From: Pseudomonadota bacterium | Lineage (GTDB): Bacteria > Pseudomonadota > Gammaproteobacteria > Burkholderiales > Rhodocyclaceae | Length of the DNA stretch: 64,000 nt | Assembly (NCBI GenBank): GCA_018241695.1 | Contig: JAFEDH010000010.1 | Span: forward strand, 1 to 64,000 | Direction of reading: 5' to 3' | In this document: positions 28,455-38,931 of the stretch, piece after piece | Layout: every line of letters starts with the position of its first letter | Position numbering within the stretch: position 1 is the stretch's first letter | Position numbers and translations under genes: made by a program | The notes under the pieces: model-generated | What the model was told of the DNA's origin: nothing | Seen by the model: the letters and a program-made list of their open reading frames with translations, nothing else | The model's database searches: none

Positions 28455-31400
28455 TTGGCGAATTACAACATTCAAGATAACGAGCGGATTGAGAGCGATC
28501 GTAGTTGCAATACGCCGGGTACGGACCCCGTACAGTCCGGAGCTGTTGTCCCATCCTCAACTCCTGTCGCGATCATCGGTGTAGCCTTTCGTTTTCCTGG
28601 GGACTTGGGGGACGAGGGTAGTTTCTGGGACGCACTCAGGGAAAAGCGGGATCTGGTAACCCGCGTTCCCGATGATCGTTGGGCCGTCAGCGAGCTTCAG
28701 CACAAGAAACGATCCGAGCCTGGCCGGAGCATAACTTTCTCGGCAGGCGTCCTTTCCCGTATCGATGAGTTTGATGCCGGGTTCTTCGGTATCTCTCCTC
28801 GCGAGGCGGCATGGCTTGACCCTCAGCAGCGCCTGTTGCTCGAGCTGGCGTGGGAAGCCATGGAAAATGCGGGTGTTCCTCCGTCAGAACTCTCCGGCTC
28901 GGATACTGCCGTTTATATCGGCATTTCCAGTCTGGATTACGGCACACGCGGGCTTGACGATCTTGCCTCCATGTCGTCGCACTCGATGACCGGCAATACG
29001 CTCAGCATGGCCGCCAATCGTCTTTCATACTTTTTCGATCTGCACGGCCCATCGCTTGCTGTCGATACCGCCTGTTCATCCTCCCTGGTCGCATTGCACC
29101 ACGCTTGCCGGACCTTGCAGACCGGCGAGGCGAGCACCGCGCTGGTCGGTGGCGTGAATCTGCTGCTGCACCCTTATCCCTTCGTCGGCTTCACCAAGGC
29201 TTCGATGCTGTCCGGCGATGGCCGCTGTAATGTCTTCGATGCATCCGGTAACGGCTATGTGCGTGCCGGAGGGGGGGCGATACTCCTGCTCAAACCGCTT
29301 GATCAGGCAATTGCGGACGGTGATGCCATTCAGGCGGTGATTCTGGCTACTGGCACCAATGCCGATGGTGCACGCAAGTCGGGCATCACCATTCCCAGCA
29401 GTGAAGGACAGTCCGAACTCATGAAGAGCGTGCTGGCGAAATCGGGCCTCCTTGCCGGGGATATCGACTTCGTCGAAGCGCACGGCACAGGTACGATTGT
29501 CGGCGACCCCATCGAGATGACTGCTATCGGCGAGGTCTATGGTCAGGGTCGTGAGAAGCCGTTGCCTGTCGGTTCGGTGAAAGCCAATCTCGGGCATCTG
29601 GAACCGGCTTCCGGCATGGCCGGAATTATCAAAGCGATCCTGGTACTCAAGCATCGTGCCTTGCCGCCGCAAATCCACCTCAAAACACTCAATCCTCACA
29701 TCGATTTTCCCAGCTTGAACCTGAAGCCTGTCACCGAGTGTCTGGCGTTGGAGAAAGCGAATGATCTGCCGCTGGTGGCAGGTGTGAATTCCTTTGGCTT
29801 CGGCGGTGCCAATGCTCATGTCCTCTTGCAGGAATACCGCCAAAGTACGGGTATTGCATCAAAGCATGTGCATGAAATACTGCCACCGCTTTTATTGTCT
29901 GCACGTTCCGACGCGGCGCTCCGTGTGCTCGCGGAACGCTATGCCGGACTGCTGGCCGGCCACGTCGAAAACCACAAAGCCCCACAGAGTGGCGATCCGG
30001 ACCGAAGCGAAGGATTCGGTGAAGCCGGATACAAGACGCCTCCCGACTATTACGAAGCTGCCTACGCCGCAGCTTATCGACGCGACCGTCTGGAAAAGCG
30101 TATGTGCCTGACTGCCGGGTCTGTTGCCGAGGCGGTAGAAAAACTTTCTGCCTATGCCCAAGGCGGTTTTCCGGACGGCATCGTGCTCGAAGAAGCTCTG
30201 CCGCAGCCAGGTGGTGTGGTTTTCGTCTATTCAGGCAACGGTGCCCAGTGGAATGGCATGGCGCTACGTCTGATTGCAGAATCGGTGCGCTTTGCCGAAA
30301 TCCTCGCCGATCTTGATGCCCGGATGCGGCCGGTTGCCGGTTTTTCCCTGCTCGCCGAATTACGGGCCGAAAGCAAGGGATCCCATATCGATGATACCGT
30401 CATTGCCCAGCCTTTGCTGTTTGCCATTCAGGTCGCGATCACCCTGCTGTTGAAAGAGCAGGGCATCGAGCCTGCGGCCGTTACTGGCCATAGCGTTGGC
30501 GAGGTGGCCGCTGCCTGGGCCTCCGGTGCGCTTGACCTCGATACTGCAATCCGGGTGATCGTTGCCCGCAGCAAGGCACAAGGCGAGACACGCGGAGCGG
30601 GTCGCATGGCGGCTGTCGGTCTGTCCGTGGATGCCATGCAGGCCATCCTGACCAGGTTGGGCAGCGCGCTCGATATCACGATTGCAGGCGTCAACAGTCC
30701 GCACAACATCACCCTTTCTGGCAATCTGGCAGATCTGGAACACATTCAGGCTTACCTTGCCGCAAACGGAACCTTTTTCAAGGTGCTCGACCTTGATTAC
30801 GCATTCCATAGCCGGCACATGGACCCGGTTCGGGAATCGCTGCTGGAGAGCCTGGCCGGGTTGCAACCCAACGCTTCGGATCACATCACCTTTGTATCCG
30901 CTGTTACGGGTACTACACTGGCCGGCGATCAGCTTGACGCTGACTACTGGTGGCGAAATGTACGTGACCCCGTGCGTTTTGCCGATGCCATAACCCATAT
31001 GACTGGTATCGGCTGCCGGATTTTCATCGAAATCGGTCCGCATGCAATTTTGCAACGCTACATGCGTGAATGTTTGGTGGGTGCCGATATCAAGGGGCGG
31101 GTGCTGCCGACCTTGCGCAAAGGCGCCGATGGCATGAGCCAGATCGCCGAGCTCGCTTCGCGTGCCCGATTGTTGGTTGACACGCCGAATCTGGGTATCC
31201 ATTTCCCGCGGCCAGGGCACCATGTCCGCCTGCCCAACTACCCTTGGCAACGCGAACGCCATTGGCATCCCGGAACCACCGAAGGGCTCCAGTCCATCGC
31301 ACGTCGCCGGGTTCATCCCCTATTGGGTTGGCGAATTCCCGAAGCCGAACACGCGTGGGAAAACGTCATCGACCCGGCGACCCTTTCCTGGCTGGCCGAT

Positions 31401-34400
31401 CACAAGGTTGGCGGCGCCATCGTATTCCCGGGTGCAGCCTACGCCGAGATGGCCCTTGCTGCCGCCCGCGAGTGGCTGGGCAGCGAACGGCTGAGATTCG
31501 AGGAACTGGACATTGTGGCTCCCCTGGTTTTCGATGGTGAGCATGCACGCACATTGCGTTTCGATCTCGGCACACGTGATGGCAGCTTCCAGATCAAGAG
31601 CCGGCAGCGCCTGTCTGACGACGAATGGACGCTGCATGCCGCCGGACGCTTGCTGGAAGCAGGTACCGCGGCAACCTCTCCACGTATCGAGCCGGTTTCG
31701 GTCGTGGCGGCCTCAGTCGATCGGGGATCCCATTATCGACTGGCCGCGACACTCGGTCTCGATTACGGCCCGGCCTTTCAGGGACTGTGTACAGCCATCC
31801 TTTCAGAAAGTGTTCTGGAAGCTGAACTCGAATGGCCCGCCAATCTGGCAGAAGAAGGCTACCTTATCCATCCGGCATTGCTTGATGTTTGCTATCAGTC
31901 GCTGGTCGATTTCTTTCGCAGCGAAATCGAGGCCGGACAGGGGGCTGCATTCCTGCCGGTCAGAGCAGGCCGGTTTGAATATCACCGTGCGGGCCGGGTT
32001 TGCCGGTTCCGGGCGCATCTGAACCGTCGCAACTCACGTTCCGTCCTTGCGGATTTCGAACTGTTCGATACGGAAAATACTCTGCTCGCCAGCGTCTCTG
32101 GCTGTCGCTTCCGGGCTGCGCCGTTCATGCACAGGGATCAGGAGAAAATCGCCCGCTGGCAAATCATCCCCTGGCTGCATCCTCATCCGGCGGAAGAACT
32201 CACCAGTGCGTTGCCTGCATCGCACGAACTTGTCGAGCAGATTTTGAGCACACAGGATGACCAGGCTGAGCGACGCCGGGGATGGTTCAAGGAGGCGCTG
32301 CCCTTGTTCGAGGCGCTCGTCCTTTCATTCACCTTCGAGGCCTGTCAGTCATTGGCACAAACGGATGGGGCGCTGCAACGCCTGGCGCTGTCGTCCGATT
32401 CCTATACCCGCTGGCTCGCCGGCCTGCTGCGACAGGAGGGGCTGCTTGTCGAGCAGGAAGGCCACTGGGTTCTGATGGACAGCGAGAGTCTGCCTGCCGC
32501 GGAGGAAATCTGGCGAACCCTGCTCCGGGAGCATCCAGCCTGTTTGCAACAACTCGTCCTGCTGGGCCGCGTCGGTCGCCATCTTCCGTATCTGCTCATG
32601 GAAGAATCTGGTCGTCGTGAATTTCTCGATACGATCCGGCGCTCACCCACGGTCGATATGCTGTACGAGGGAGATCCGGTCTATTCCGGTATGCGCAGCA
32701 TCATCGAAAACATCCTCCTTTGTCTTGCGGATGGATTGCCGACGCATCGTCGTTTGCGGGTACTGGAAATTGCCGCGGGTCCGAGCGAGGTACCGCGCAC
32801 GCTGCTCACCGAGCTTTCCGCAGATCGGCTCGACTACGTGCTGGCTTTGCCCGATGAGGCCATGACCGAACGTCAGCAGAAAGAATACGCCCAGCATTCC
32901 AACCTCGTCGTCGCAACACTGGATCCATCTGATTGGCGGATATCTTCCGACAGGGTGTTACCGGAAGCCTTCGATGTCGTTATCGTCCGTCATGCACTGC
33001 ATCTGGCACTCAACCCGAAGGCCGCGCTCAATCAGGCCCGGCGCTGGCTTGCCGCGGGCGGCCGCCTGCTTGTCACCGAGCGCCACCCGGACTGGAGCGC
33101 CGACTTCCTGGCTGGCCTTGATCCTGTTTGGTGGCACGAGGCTGCCGGTAGCGATGTGTCACTTTCCTCCCTGCTGCCGCCTTCCTCCTGGGTGGAGGCA
33201 CTCAAGGCGGAAGGCTTCGACGATGTACTGGATTTCAGCGAGCGGGCTGCCGACGATCTCTCCGAGGGTACCTATCTCATCCTGGCCCGGCGTCCACAAC
33301 AGGATGTAGCCATATTGCCGGCACCGGATTCTGCAACCTGGTTGCTGCTTACCGATTCGGACTCCCTTGATCTGGCCAAACATCTTTCCAACCGGCTCGA
33401 ATCCCTGGGGCAACATGTCGAAATGGCGGAACGGGTACCGGTGCAAGGCCTCGCTGCTTTCCGTCATGTTGTCCATCTGCGCGGCCTGGAGGCTGCACCA
33501 GAGAATGCTGCTGCATTGCTTACCGAGGCGCTAAGCAATGTCCAGGCTCTTGCCGGGGACTTGGAAAAACCGCCGCGTCTGTGGATCGTTACCCACGGCG
33601 GTACACCGGCTGGTGGTTTGCAGGTTTCCTGCAGGCCCAATCCTGCGCAGGCTGCACTCTGGGGCTTTGGCCGCGTGGTGATGAATGAACATCCGGCGCT
33701 CGAATGTACCCTCGTCGAACTTGCCTGTGATCCCGTCAAAGCCTTGCCCCGGCTGGAAAACGAGTTGTTATATCCCGATGGCACCAGTGAGATCGTGCTT
33801 GCGGATACCGGCCGCTACACCCTGGTCATGCGCGAGGAGACGGATATTCAGGCCACGTCCGCCAGGGCAGATGAAAGATTCCGCCTGGACTTCCATCTGC
33901 CCGGCCAACTGCGCAATCTCCTCTGGCTGCCACAGGAGGTGCGCACGCTGGGGGAAGACGAGGTCGAGGTCCAGGTTCAGGCAGCGGGCCTCAACTTCCG
34001 CGATGTCATGTATCTGATGGGACTGCTGTCTGACGAAGCAGTCGAGAACGGTTTTGCCGGCGCGAGTCTGGGCCTGGAGTTTTCTGGCATCGTCAGTCGC
34101 GTTGGTTCGCACGTACGTGATCTGCGGGGGGGCGACAAGGTCATGGGCTTTGCTTCGGCCTGCTTCGCGAGCCATGTCGTTACTCGCGCCGATGCCATCA
34201 CCCTGATGCCGGAAGAGTGGTCATTCGAATCGGCTGCCACCGTTCCCACGGTATTCTTCACGGTCTATTACGCATTGAAGCACCTGGCCAACCTGCAACC
34301 CGGCGAGCGCGTACTCATCCATGGCGGGGCAGGAGGGGTCGGTATCGCCGCCATTCAGCTGGCCAGGCATCTCGGCGCGGAAATATTTGCCACCGCCGGC

Positions 34401-36137
34401 AGCGACGACAAGCGCGACTTCGTGCGCCTGCTCGGCGCTGATCATGTCTTTGATTCGCGCAGCCTTGCCTTTGCGGACGATATCCTCGCCGCGACGGCGG
34501 GTGAAGGTGTCGATGTTGTGCTCAATTCACTTGCGGGTGAAGCCATCCGCCGCAACCTGCACGTGCTCAAGCCCTTTGGCCGCTTTCTTGAACTGGGCAA
34601 ACGTGATTTCTACGAAAATACCCCCATCGGTCTGCGTTCCTTCAAGGACAACATCAGTTACTTCGGTATTGATGCCGATCAGCTGCTTACCGTTCGGCCA
34701 CGGCTTGCTGGAAAGCTTTTCCGAGAGGTCATGACCTTGTTCCGGGAGGGCACGCTGGTTCCCCTGCCCTGTCGCATTTTCCCGGCGGAGCGCGTGGTCG
34801 ATGCCTTCCGCGTCATGCAGCAGGCGAGACATATCGGCAAGGTGATCGTCTCACTTGCCGGTGCACGGCCACTGGTCGAGCGGCCAGCGACAACACTCCA
34901 ACCGTTGCGGCTGGCGAAGGCATCCACCTGGATCGTCACGGGCGGGCTGTCCGGTTTCGGACTTGAATCGGCTCGCTGGCTGGCGGCGCATGGCGTGGGG
35001 AATCTCGTCCTGGTGAGCCGTCGCGGACTGGCTACCCCCGGTGCCAGGGAAGCCATTGATGATCTGACGGCCCTTGGGGTGAATGTGGAGGCACTGGCGT
35101 GCGACATCATCGATCAGGAAGCTGTCGTGCAGATGACGGATCACATTCGCAAGACCTTCCCGCCAATCAAGGGGGTTTTGCACGCCGCCGCTGTCTTTGA
35201 TGATGCCCTCTTGCAGAACCTCGATGCCGAACGGATGCAAACGGTTGTTGCCCCCAAGCTGGTCGGCGCCTGGAATCTGCATCAGGCCATGCTGGACATT
35301 CCGCTCGAACACTTCGTGCTCTACTCCTCCGTTACCATCGCCATCGGTAATCCCGGCCAGGCCAACTACGTGGCCGCCAATGCCGGGCTGGAAGGCCTCG
35401 CCGAAATGCGTTGGCACATGGGGTTGCCGGCCACCTGCCTCGGCTGGGGCCCCATTGGCGACGCCGGGTATCTCACCCGTAATGTGGCGGTGCGGGACAA
35501 CCTTGGTCAGCGCCTGGGCAAGCCGCCGCTTTCCGCCAGGCAGGCGCTGGATCAGCTCGAACGCTTTCTGGCCGGAGATGTTTCGCTTGCTATAGCCAAT
35601 TTCGACTGGAACAAACTCTCGCGCCTGCTACCTTCCGCCGGCAGCGACCGCTTTGCCATTCTCAACCGTAGTCTGAAAAATTCCGGGATGCCGGAAGATG
35701 TGACGGATTTCCGCTCACTGATCATCGGCAAGCGGCCCGAGGAGGTTGCAGCCATTGTCCAGCGGCTGGTGGTACAGGAAGTTGCACAAATCCTCGCCAT
35801 CGGTACGGATCGCATTGATCACGCGCGTTCGCTGCACGATCTTGGGCTCGATTCCCTGATGGCCGTCGAACTAGCGCTGGGGCTGGAACGGCGTTTCGGT
35901 ATCCAGTTACCGGTCCTCATGCTCAATGAATCTCCCACGGTAGAAAAGGTCACCCGGCGCATTGTCGAACGATTGCTCGGTGATGCCGAGGAAGAAGATT
36001 CAACCTCCGGCACAGTCGATACCGTGGTTCGGGAGATAGCCAGACAACATGGAGAAACCATGGCTGCTGAAGAGGTACAACAGATTGCCGAAGGTGCCCG
36101 GGTGCTGGCACAAAATGGCGCGAGGCTGATCGCATGA
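28455..36137 (+). CDS. Single-module reducing type I PKS/FAS (RkpA-like)
   Basis: The product has 2560 residues from a TTG at 28455, chosen because GGAGG lies 9 bases upstream. Domains in order: ketosynthase with Cys207 in VDTACSSS and HGTGT; acyltransferase with Ser680 in GHSVGE; dehydratase with His983 (DHKVGGAIVFPG) and Asp1144 (HPALLDVCYQ); a degenerate methyltransferase-like region near 1438 (LEIAAGPSEV); enoyl reductase with GGAGGVG near 1957; ketoreductase with TGGLSGFG near 2162 and Tyr2305; acyl carrier domain with Ser2467 in LGLDSLM. There is no thioesterase. A complete reducing loop predicts a saturated acyl chain held on the carrier. It heads the capsule operon and overlaps the alpha-oxoamine synthase gene by 4 bases, as rhizobial rkpA is followed by rkpG. 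The acyl length and starter unit cannot be read. Confidence 0.92.
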   Translation: MANYNIQDNERIESDRSCNTPGTDPVQSGAVVPSSTPVAIIGVAFRFPGDLGDEGSFWDALREKRDLVTRVPDDRWAVSELQHKKRSEPGRSITFSAGVLSRIDEFDAGFFGISPREAAWLDPQQRLLLELAWEAMENAGVPPSELSGSDTAVYIGISSLDYGTRGLDDLASMSSHSMTGNTLSMAANRLSYFFDLHGPSLAVDTACSSSLVALHHACRTLQTGEASTALVGGVNLLLHPYPFVGFTKASMLSGDGRCNVFDASGNGYVRAGGGAILLLKPLDQAIADGDAIQAVILATGTNADGARKSGITIPSSEGQSELMKSVLAKSGLLAGDIDFVEAHGTGTIVGDPIEMTAIGEVYGQGREKPLPVGSVKANLGHLEPASGMAGIIKAILVLKHRALPPQIHLKTLNPHIDFPSLNLKPVTECLALEKANDLPLVAGVNSFGFGGANAHVLLQEYRQSTGIASKHVHEILPPLLLSARSDAALRVLAERYAGLLAGHVENHKAPQSGDPDRSEGFGEAGYKTPPDYYEAAYAAAYRRDRLEKRMCLTAGSVAEAVEKLSAYAQGGFPDGIVLEEALPQPGGVVFVYSGNGAQWNGMALRLIAESVRFAEILADLDARMRPVAGFSLLAELRAESKGSHIDDTVIAQPLLFAIQVAITLLLKEQGIEPAAVTGHSVGEVAAAWASGALDLDTAIRVIVARSKAQGETRGAGRMAAVGLSVDAMQAILTRLGSALDITIAGVNSPHNITLSGNLADLEHIQAYLAANGTFFKVLDLDYAFHSRHMDPVRESLLESLAGLQPNASDHITFVSAVTGTTLAGDQLDADYWWRNVRDPVRFADAITHMTGIGCRIFIEIGPHAILQRYMRECLVGADIKGRVLPTLRKGADGMSQIAELASRARLLVDTPNLGIHFPRPGHHVRLPNYPWQRERHWHPGTTEGLQSIARRRVHPLLGWRIPEAEHAWENVIDPATLSWLADHKVGGAIVFPGAAYAEMALAAAREWLGSERLRFEELDIVAPLVFDGEHARTLRFDLGTRDGSFQIKSRQRLSDDEWTLHAAGRLLEAGTAATSPRIEPVSVVAASVDRGSHYRLAATLGLDYGPAFQGLCTAILSESVLEAELEWPANLAEEGYLIHPALLDVCYQSLVDFFRSEIEAGQGAAFLPVRAGRFEYHRAGRVCRFRAHLNRRNSRSVLADFELFDTENTLLASVSGCRFRAAPFMHRDQEKIARWQIIPWLHPHPAEELTSALPASHELVEQILSTQDDQAERRRGWFKEALPLFEALVLSFTFEACQSLAQTDGALQRLALSSDSYTRWLAGLLRQEGLLVEQEGHWVLMDSESLPAAEEIWRTLLREHPACLQQLVLLGRVGRHLPYLLMEESGRREFLDTIRRSPTVDMLYEGDPVYSGMRSIIENILLCLADGLPTHRRLRVLEIAAGPSEVPRTLLTELSADRLDYVLALPDEAMTERQQKEYAQHSNLVVATLDPSDWRISSDRVLPEAFDVVIVRHALHLALNPKAALNQARRWLAAGGRLLVTERHPDWSADFLAGLDPVWWHEAAGSDVSLSSLLPPSSWVEALKAEGFDDVLDFSERAADDLSEGTYLILARRPQQDVAILPAPDSATWLLLTDSDSLDLAKHLSNRLESLGQHVEMAERVPVQGLAAFRHVVHLRGLEAAPENAAALLTEALSNVQALAGDLEKPPRLWIVTHGGTPAGGLQVSCRPNPAQAALWGFGRVVMNEHPALECTLVELACDPVKALPRLENELLYPDGTSEIVLADTGRYTLVMREETDIQATSARADERFRLDFHLPGQLRNLLWLPQEVRTLGEDEVEVQVQAAGLNFRDVMYLMGLLSDEAVENGFAGASLGLEFSGIVSRVGSHVRDLRGGDKVMGFASACFASHVVTRADAITLMPEEWSFESAATVPTVFFTVYYALKHLANLQPGERVLIHGGAGGVGIAAIQLARHLGAEIFATAGSDDKRDFVRLLGADHVFDSRSLAFADDILAATAGEGVDVVLNSLAGEAIRRNLHVLKPFGRFLELGKRDFYENTPIGLRSFKDNISYFGIDADQLLTVRPRLAGKLFREVMTLFREGTLVPLPCRIFPAERVVDAFRVMQQARHIGKVIVSLAGARPLVERPATTLQPLRLAKASTWIVTGGLSGFGLESARWLAAHGVGNLVLVSRRGLATPGAREAIDDLTALGVNVEALACDIIDQEAVVQMTDHIRKTFPPIKGVLHAAAVFDDALLQNLDAERMQTVVAPKLVGAWNLHQAMLDIPLEHFVLYSSVTIAIGNPGQANYVAANAGLEGLAEMRWHMGLPATCLGWGPIGDAGYLTRNVAVRDNLGQRLGKPPLSARQALDQLERFLAGDVSLAIANFDWNKLSRLLPSAGSDRFAILNRSLKNSGMPEDVTDFRSLIIGKRPEEVAAIVQRLVVQEVAQILAIGTDRIDHARSLHDLGLDSLMAVELALGLERRFGIQLPVLMLNESPTVEKVTRRIVERLLGDAEEEDSTSGTVDTVVREIARQHGETMAAEEVQQIAEGARVLAQNGARLIA

Positions 36138-37471
36138 CCAAATCATCCACCGGAGCATCCCTCGGTACCAAAACCAAGAACCAGCTCATCGAGCGTTTCC
36201 TGAAAAAAAAGGCCACATCTGGTGGGATGGATACTCCCCAGCCGGCTGCCCGTACGGTGAGTCGGTCCAGCGTACCGGAAGCCTTTACCCGCTTCGATCG
36301 TCACCCCGGTTACGAAAAGATGATGGTCCCCAAGGCGGCCGCGGATCGGCTGGGTCTGCGCAATCCGTTTTTCATCGCCCACGATGGCGTCGCCGGCGCG
36401 GTGACGCGCATCAATGGCCGCGAATACATCAATTTCTCCAGCTATAACTACCTGGGGCTTGCCGGCCATCCACGGGTGAACAAGGCGGCCAAGGACGCCA
36501 TCGACCGCTACGGCACCTCTGCCTCGGCCAGCCGTCTCGTGGCAGGCGAGCGACCGGTGCAGCGTGAACTCGAGGAGGCGCTGGCAGCCCATTACGCGGT
36601 CGACGATTGCATCCTCTTTGTTAGTGGCCACGCCACCAACGTCACCACCATCGGCTATCTGTTCGGGCCACGGGATCTCGTCATCCACGATGCGCTGATC
36701 CACAACAGTGTCATCGAGGGCATCAAACTCGCCGGCAGTGTGCGACGCTCCTTCCCGCACAATGACGTCGATGCCCTCGATGCCATCCTCGGCGAGATAC
36801 GTGGACAGTTCGAACGCGTACTGGTCGTCGTCGAAGGCCTCTACAGCATGGACGGAGATATCCCGGATCTTCCTCGCCTGATCGACATCAAGACCCGCCA
36901 CAAAGCCCTTCTCATGGTGGATGAGGCCCATTCCCTGGGCGTCCTCGGTGATAAGGGGAGTGGCCTGCACGAGCATTTCGGCGTCCCGGGCACTGCCGTG
37001 GATATCTGGATGGGTACCCTGAGCAAGACTTTGGCGGGTTGCGGCGGATTTATCGCCGGCGAGCGGGCGCTGGTGGAGCACCTCAAATATGCGGCTCCGG
37101 GTTTTGTTTACAGCGTCGGCATGGCGCCACCTCTCGCTGCCGCCTCGCTCGAAGCACTGCGGATCATGTATGCTGAACCAGAGCGTGTCGCACGCCTGCA
37201 CGAGCGGGCAGGGCAGTTTCTGACTCTGGCCCGCCAGGCCGGTATCGATACGGGGTTTTCACAAGGTTACGCGGTGATCCCCACTATCGTCGGCAATTCC
37301 CTTAAAGCGGCAAAAATTTTCAACCAACTTTTTGAGAACGGCATCAATGTACAGCCCATCATCTACCCGGCTGTCGAGGAGCGCGCAGCCCGTCTGCGTT
37401 TCTTTGTCAGTTGTCAGCATACCGAGGCTCAGATCGTGATGGCGGTATCAGCTCTGGAAAAATCGAATTGA
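36134..37471 (+). CDS. PLP-dependent alpha-oxoamine synthase (RkpG-like)
   Basis: The product has 445 residues and belongs to the family of BioF, Kbl and serine palmitoyltransferase. The PLP lysine is Lys298 in GTLSKTLAG; Asp263 and His266 in MVDEAHS contact the cofactor, and FSSYNYLGL is the substrate-binding N-terminal motif. These enzymes condense an amino acid with an acyl thioester, losing CO2, to give an aminoketone. About 70 N-terminal residues precede the family core. With the ATGA overlap to a synthase that lacks a thioesterase, it is the obvious candidate for releasing the acyl chain. Amino acid choice is unknown. Confidence 0.88.
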   Translation: MTKSSTGASLGTKTKNQLIERFLKKKATSGGMDTPQPAARTVSRSSVPEAFTRFDRHPGYEKMMVPKAAADRLGLRNPFFIAHDGVAGAVTRINGREYINFSSYNYLGLAGHPRVNKAAKDAIDRYGTSASASRLVAGERPVQRELEEALAAHYAVDDCILFVSGHATNVTTIGYLFGPRDLVIHDALIHNSVIEGIKLAGSVRRSFPHNDVDALDAILGEIRGQFERVLVVVEGLYSMDGDIPDLPRLIDIKTRHKALLMVDEAHSLGVLGDKGSGLHEHFGVPGTAVDIWMGTLSKTLAGCGGFIAGERALVEHLKYAAPGFVYSVGMAPPLAAASLEALRIMYAEPERVARLHERAGQFLTLARQAGIDTGFSQGYAVIPTIVGNSLKAAKIFNQLFENGINVQPIIYPAVEERAARLRFFVSCQHTEAQIVMAVSALEKSN

Positions 37472-38886
37472 GTGTCTCACTGATCCCCACGATACTTTGT
37501 GGCGGCGCTGGCTCCCGGTTATGGCCGGTTTCACGTGAACTGCATCCCAAACCTTTTATCCGATTGAACGATGGTCAGAGTCTCTTGCAAAAAGCGTTTT
37601 TGCGTGGGGCGCGGATACCGGGTGTGCAGGAAATTCTGACGGTGACCAATCGTGAACTTTTCTTCAAGACCGATGACGAGTTTCGTGAGGTAAATATCGG
37701 AAAACTGGCTACTTCATTTATCCTGGAACCCTTCGGGCGAAATACCGCCGCCGCTGTGGCGGCTGCGACATTGCTGATCGCAAGTAGGGATCCCGATACC
37801 CTTCTTCTGATACTGACAGCAGATCAATTGATTACCGATCAGGCAGCCTTCCTGGATGCCGTGGCGAAGGCATGCATTCACGCCCATGAGGGCAAGCTGG
37901 TGACTTTCGGCATTCGTCCCGTCGCTCCGGAAACCGGTTATGGTTACATTGAGATCGAAGGCAACGTCGTACATCGATTTGTAGAAAAGCCTGACGAGAA
38001 GGCAGCGCGTCACTACCTGGAATCCGGTCGATTCCTGTGGAATTCCGGCATGTTCTGTTTTCGAGCGGGGTCCATGCTGGATGAAATGCAGAAGTATTGC
38101 CCCGACATACTTGATGCCGTGCGCTTGAGTCTTGCGAAGGCACGACAGTCCGGGGGCAGGGGTGGCAGCCAATACGAGCTTGATGCGGAGTGCTTTGTTG
38201 AAGTGCCGGATATCTCCATCGATTACGCCATCATGGAAAAATCCGGACAAGTGGCGGTAGTGCCTTGTGATATGGGCTGGATCGACGTAGGCTGCTGGAA
38301 CGCCATTGGTGATCTATTCGAGGCAGATGCTGCCGGTAACCGTGTACAGGGCGATGCCTTGCTGCACGACGTGGGCAATTGCTACATTCAGAGCAACGAG
38401 CGGATCATCGGTGCGATCGGCGTCAACGATCTCGTCATCATAGATACCCCCGACGCCCTTTTGGTAGCCGACAGACATCGCACCCAGGATGTGAAGCATC
38501 TCTACGCCGAGTTGAAGAGTCGCGGGCACCTTGCATGCAAGGTGCATCGTACCGTGCATCGCCCCTGGGGTACTTATACCGTTCTTGAAGAAGGTCCGCA
38601 TTTCAAGATCAAGCGTATCGTTGTCAAACCTGGCGCCAGTCTTTCGATGCAAATGCACCATCATCGCAGCGAGCACTGGGTTGTGGTCAGCGGCATGGCA
38701 CAAGTGACGAATGGCGAGAACGTCCGGATGATCTCGGCTGACCAATCCACCTACATTCCCGCCGGGCATCGCCACAGGCTGACAAATCCGGGTCAGCTCG
38801 ATCTTGTGATGATCGAGGTACAGAGCGGTGAATATCTTGGTGAGGATGATATCGTCCGGTTCGAAGACCATGACAGCCGTTTTTAA
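37468..38886 (+). CDS. manC: Mannose-1-phosphate guanylyltransferase / mannose-6-phosphate isomerase
   Basis: The product has 472 residues from a TTG that overlaps the preceding stop; no ATG or GTG is available at the proper place. The nucleotidyltransferase signature GGAGSRLWP is at residues 12-20, with the KPF lysine after it, and the C-terminal cupin domain has PWGTYTVLEEG and the metal site around MQMHHHRSEHWVVV. It makes GDP-mannose, and in two-domain forms also mannose-6-phosphate. It shows that the capsule or its linker uses GDP-mannose or a derivative. Confidence 0.9.
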   Translation: MSVSLIPTILCGGAGSRLWPVSRELHPKPFIRLNDGQSLLQKAFLRGARIPGVQEILTVTNRELFFKTDDEFREVNIGKLATSFILEPFGRNTAAAVAAATLLIASRDPDTLLLILTADQLITDQAAFLDAVAKACIHAHEGKLVTFGIRPVAPETGYGYIEIEGNVVHRFVEKPDEKAARHYLESGRFLWNSGMFCFRAGSMLDEMQKYCPDILDAVRLSLAKARQSGGRGGSQYELDAECFVEVPDISIDYAIMEKSGQVAVVPCDMGWIDVGCWNAIGDLFEADAAGNRVQGDALLHDVGNCYIQSNERIIGAIGVNDLVIIDTPDALLVADRHRTQDVKHLYAELKSRGHLACKVHRTVHRPWGTYTVLEEGPHFKIKRIVVKPGASLSMQMHHHRSEHWVVVSGMAQVTNGENVRMISADQSTYIPAGHRHRLTNPGQLDLVMIEVQSGEYLGEDDIVRFEDHDSRF

Positions 38887-38931
38887 AATGAACAGTATCG
38901 ACAGAACTAGTACCTTGGAATAAGAGTCGCC

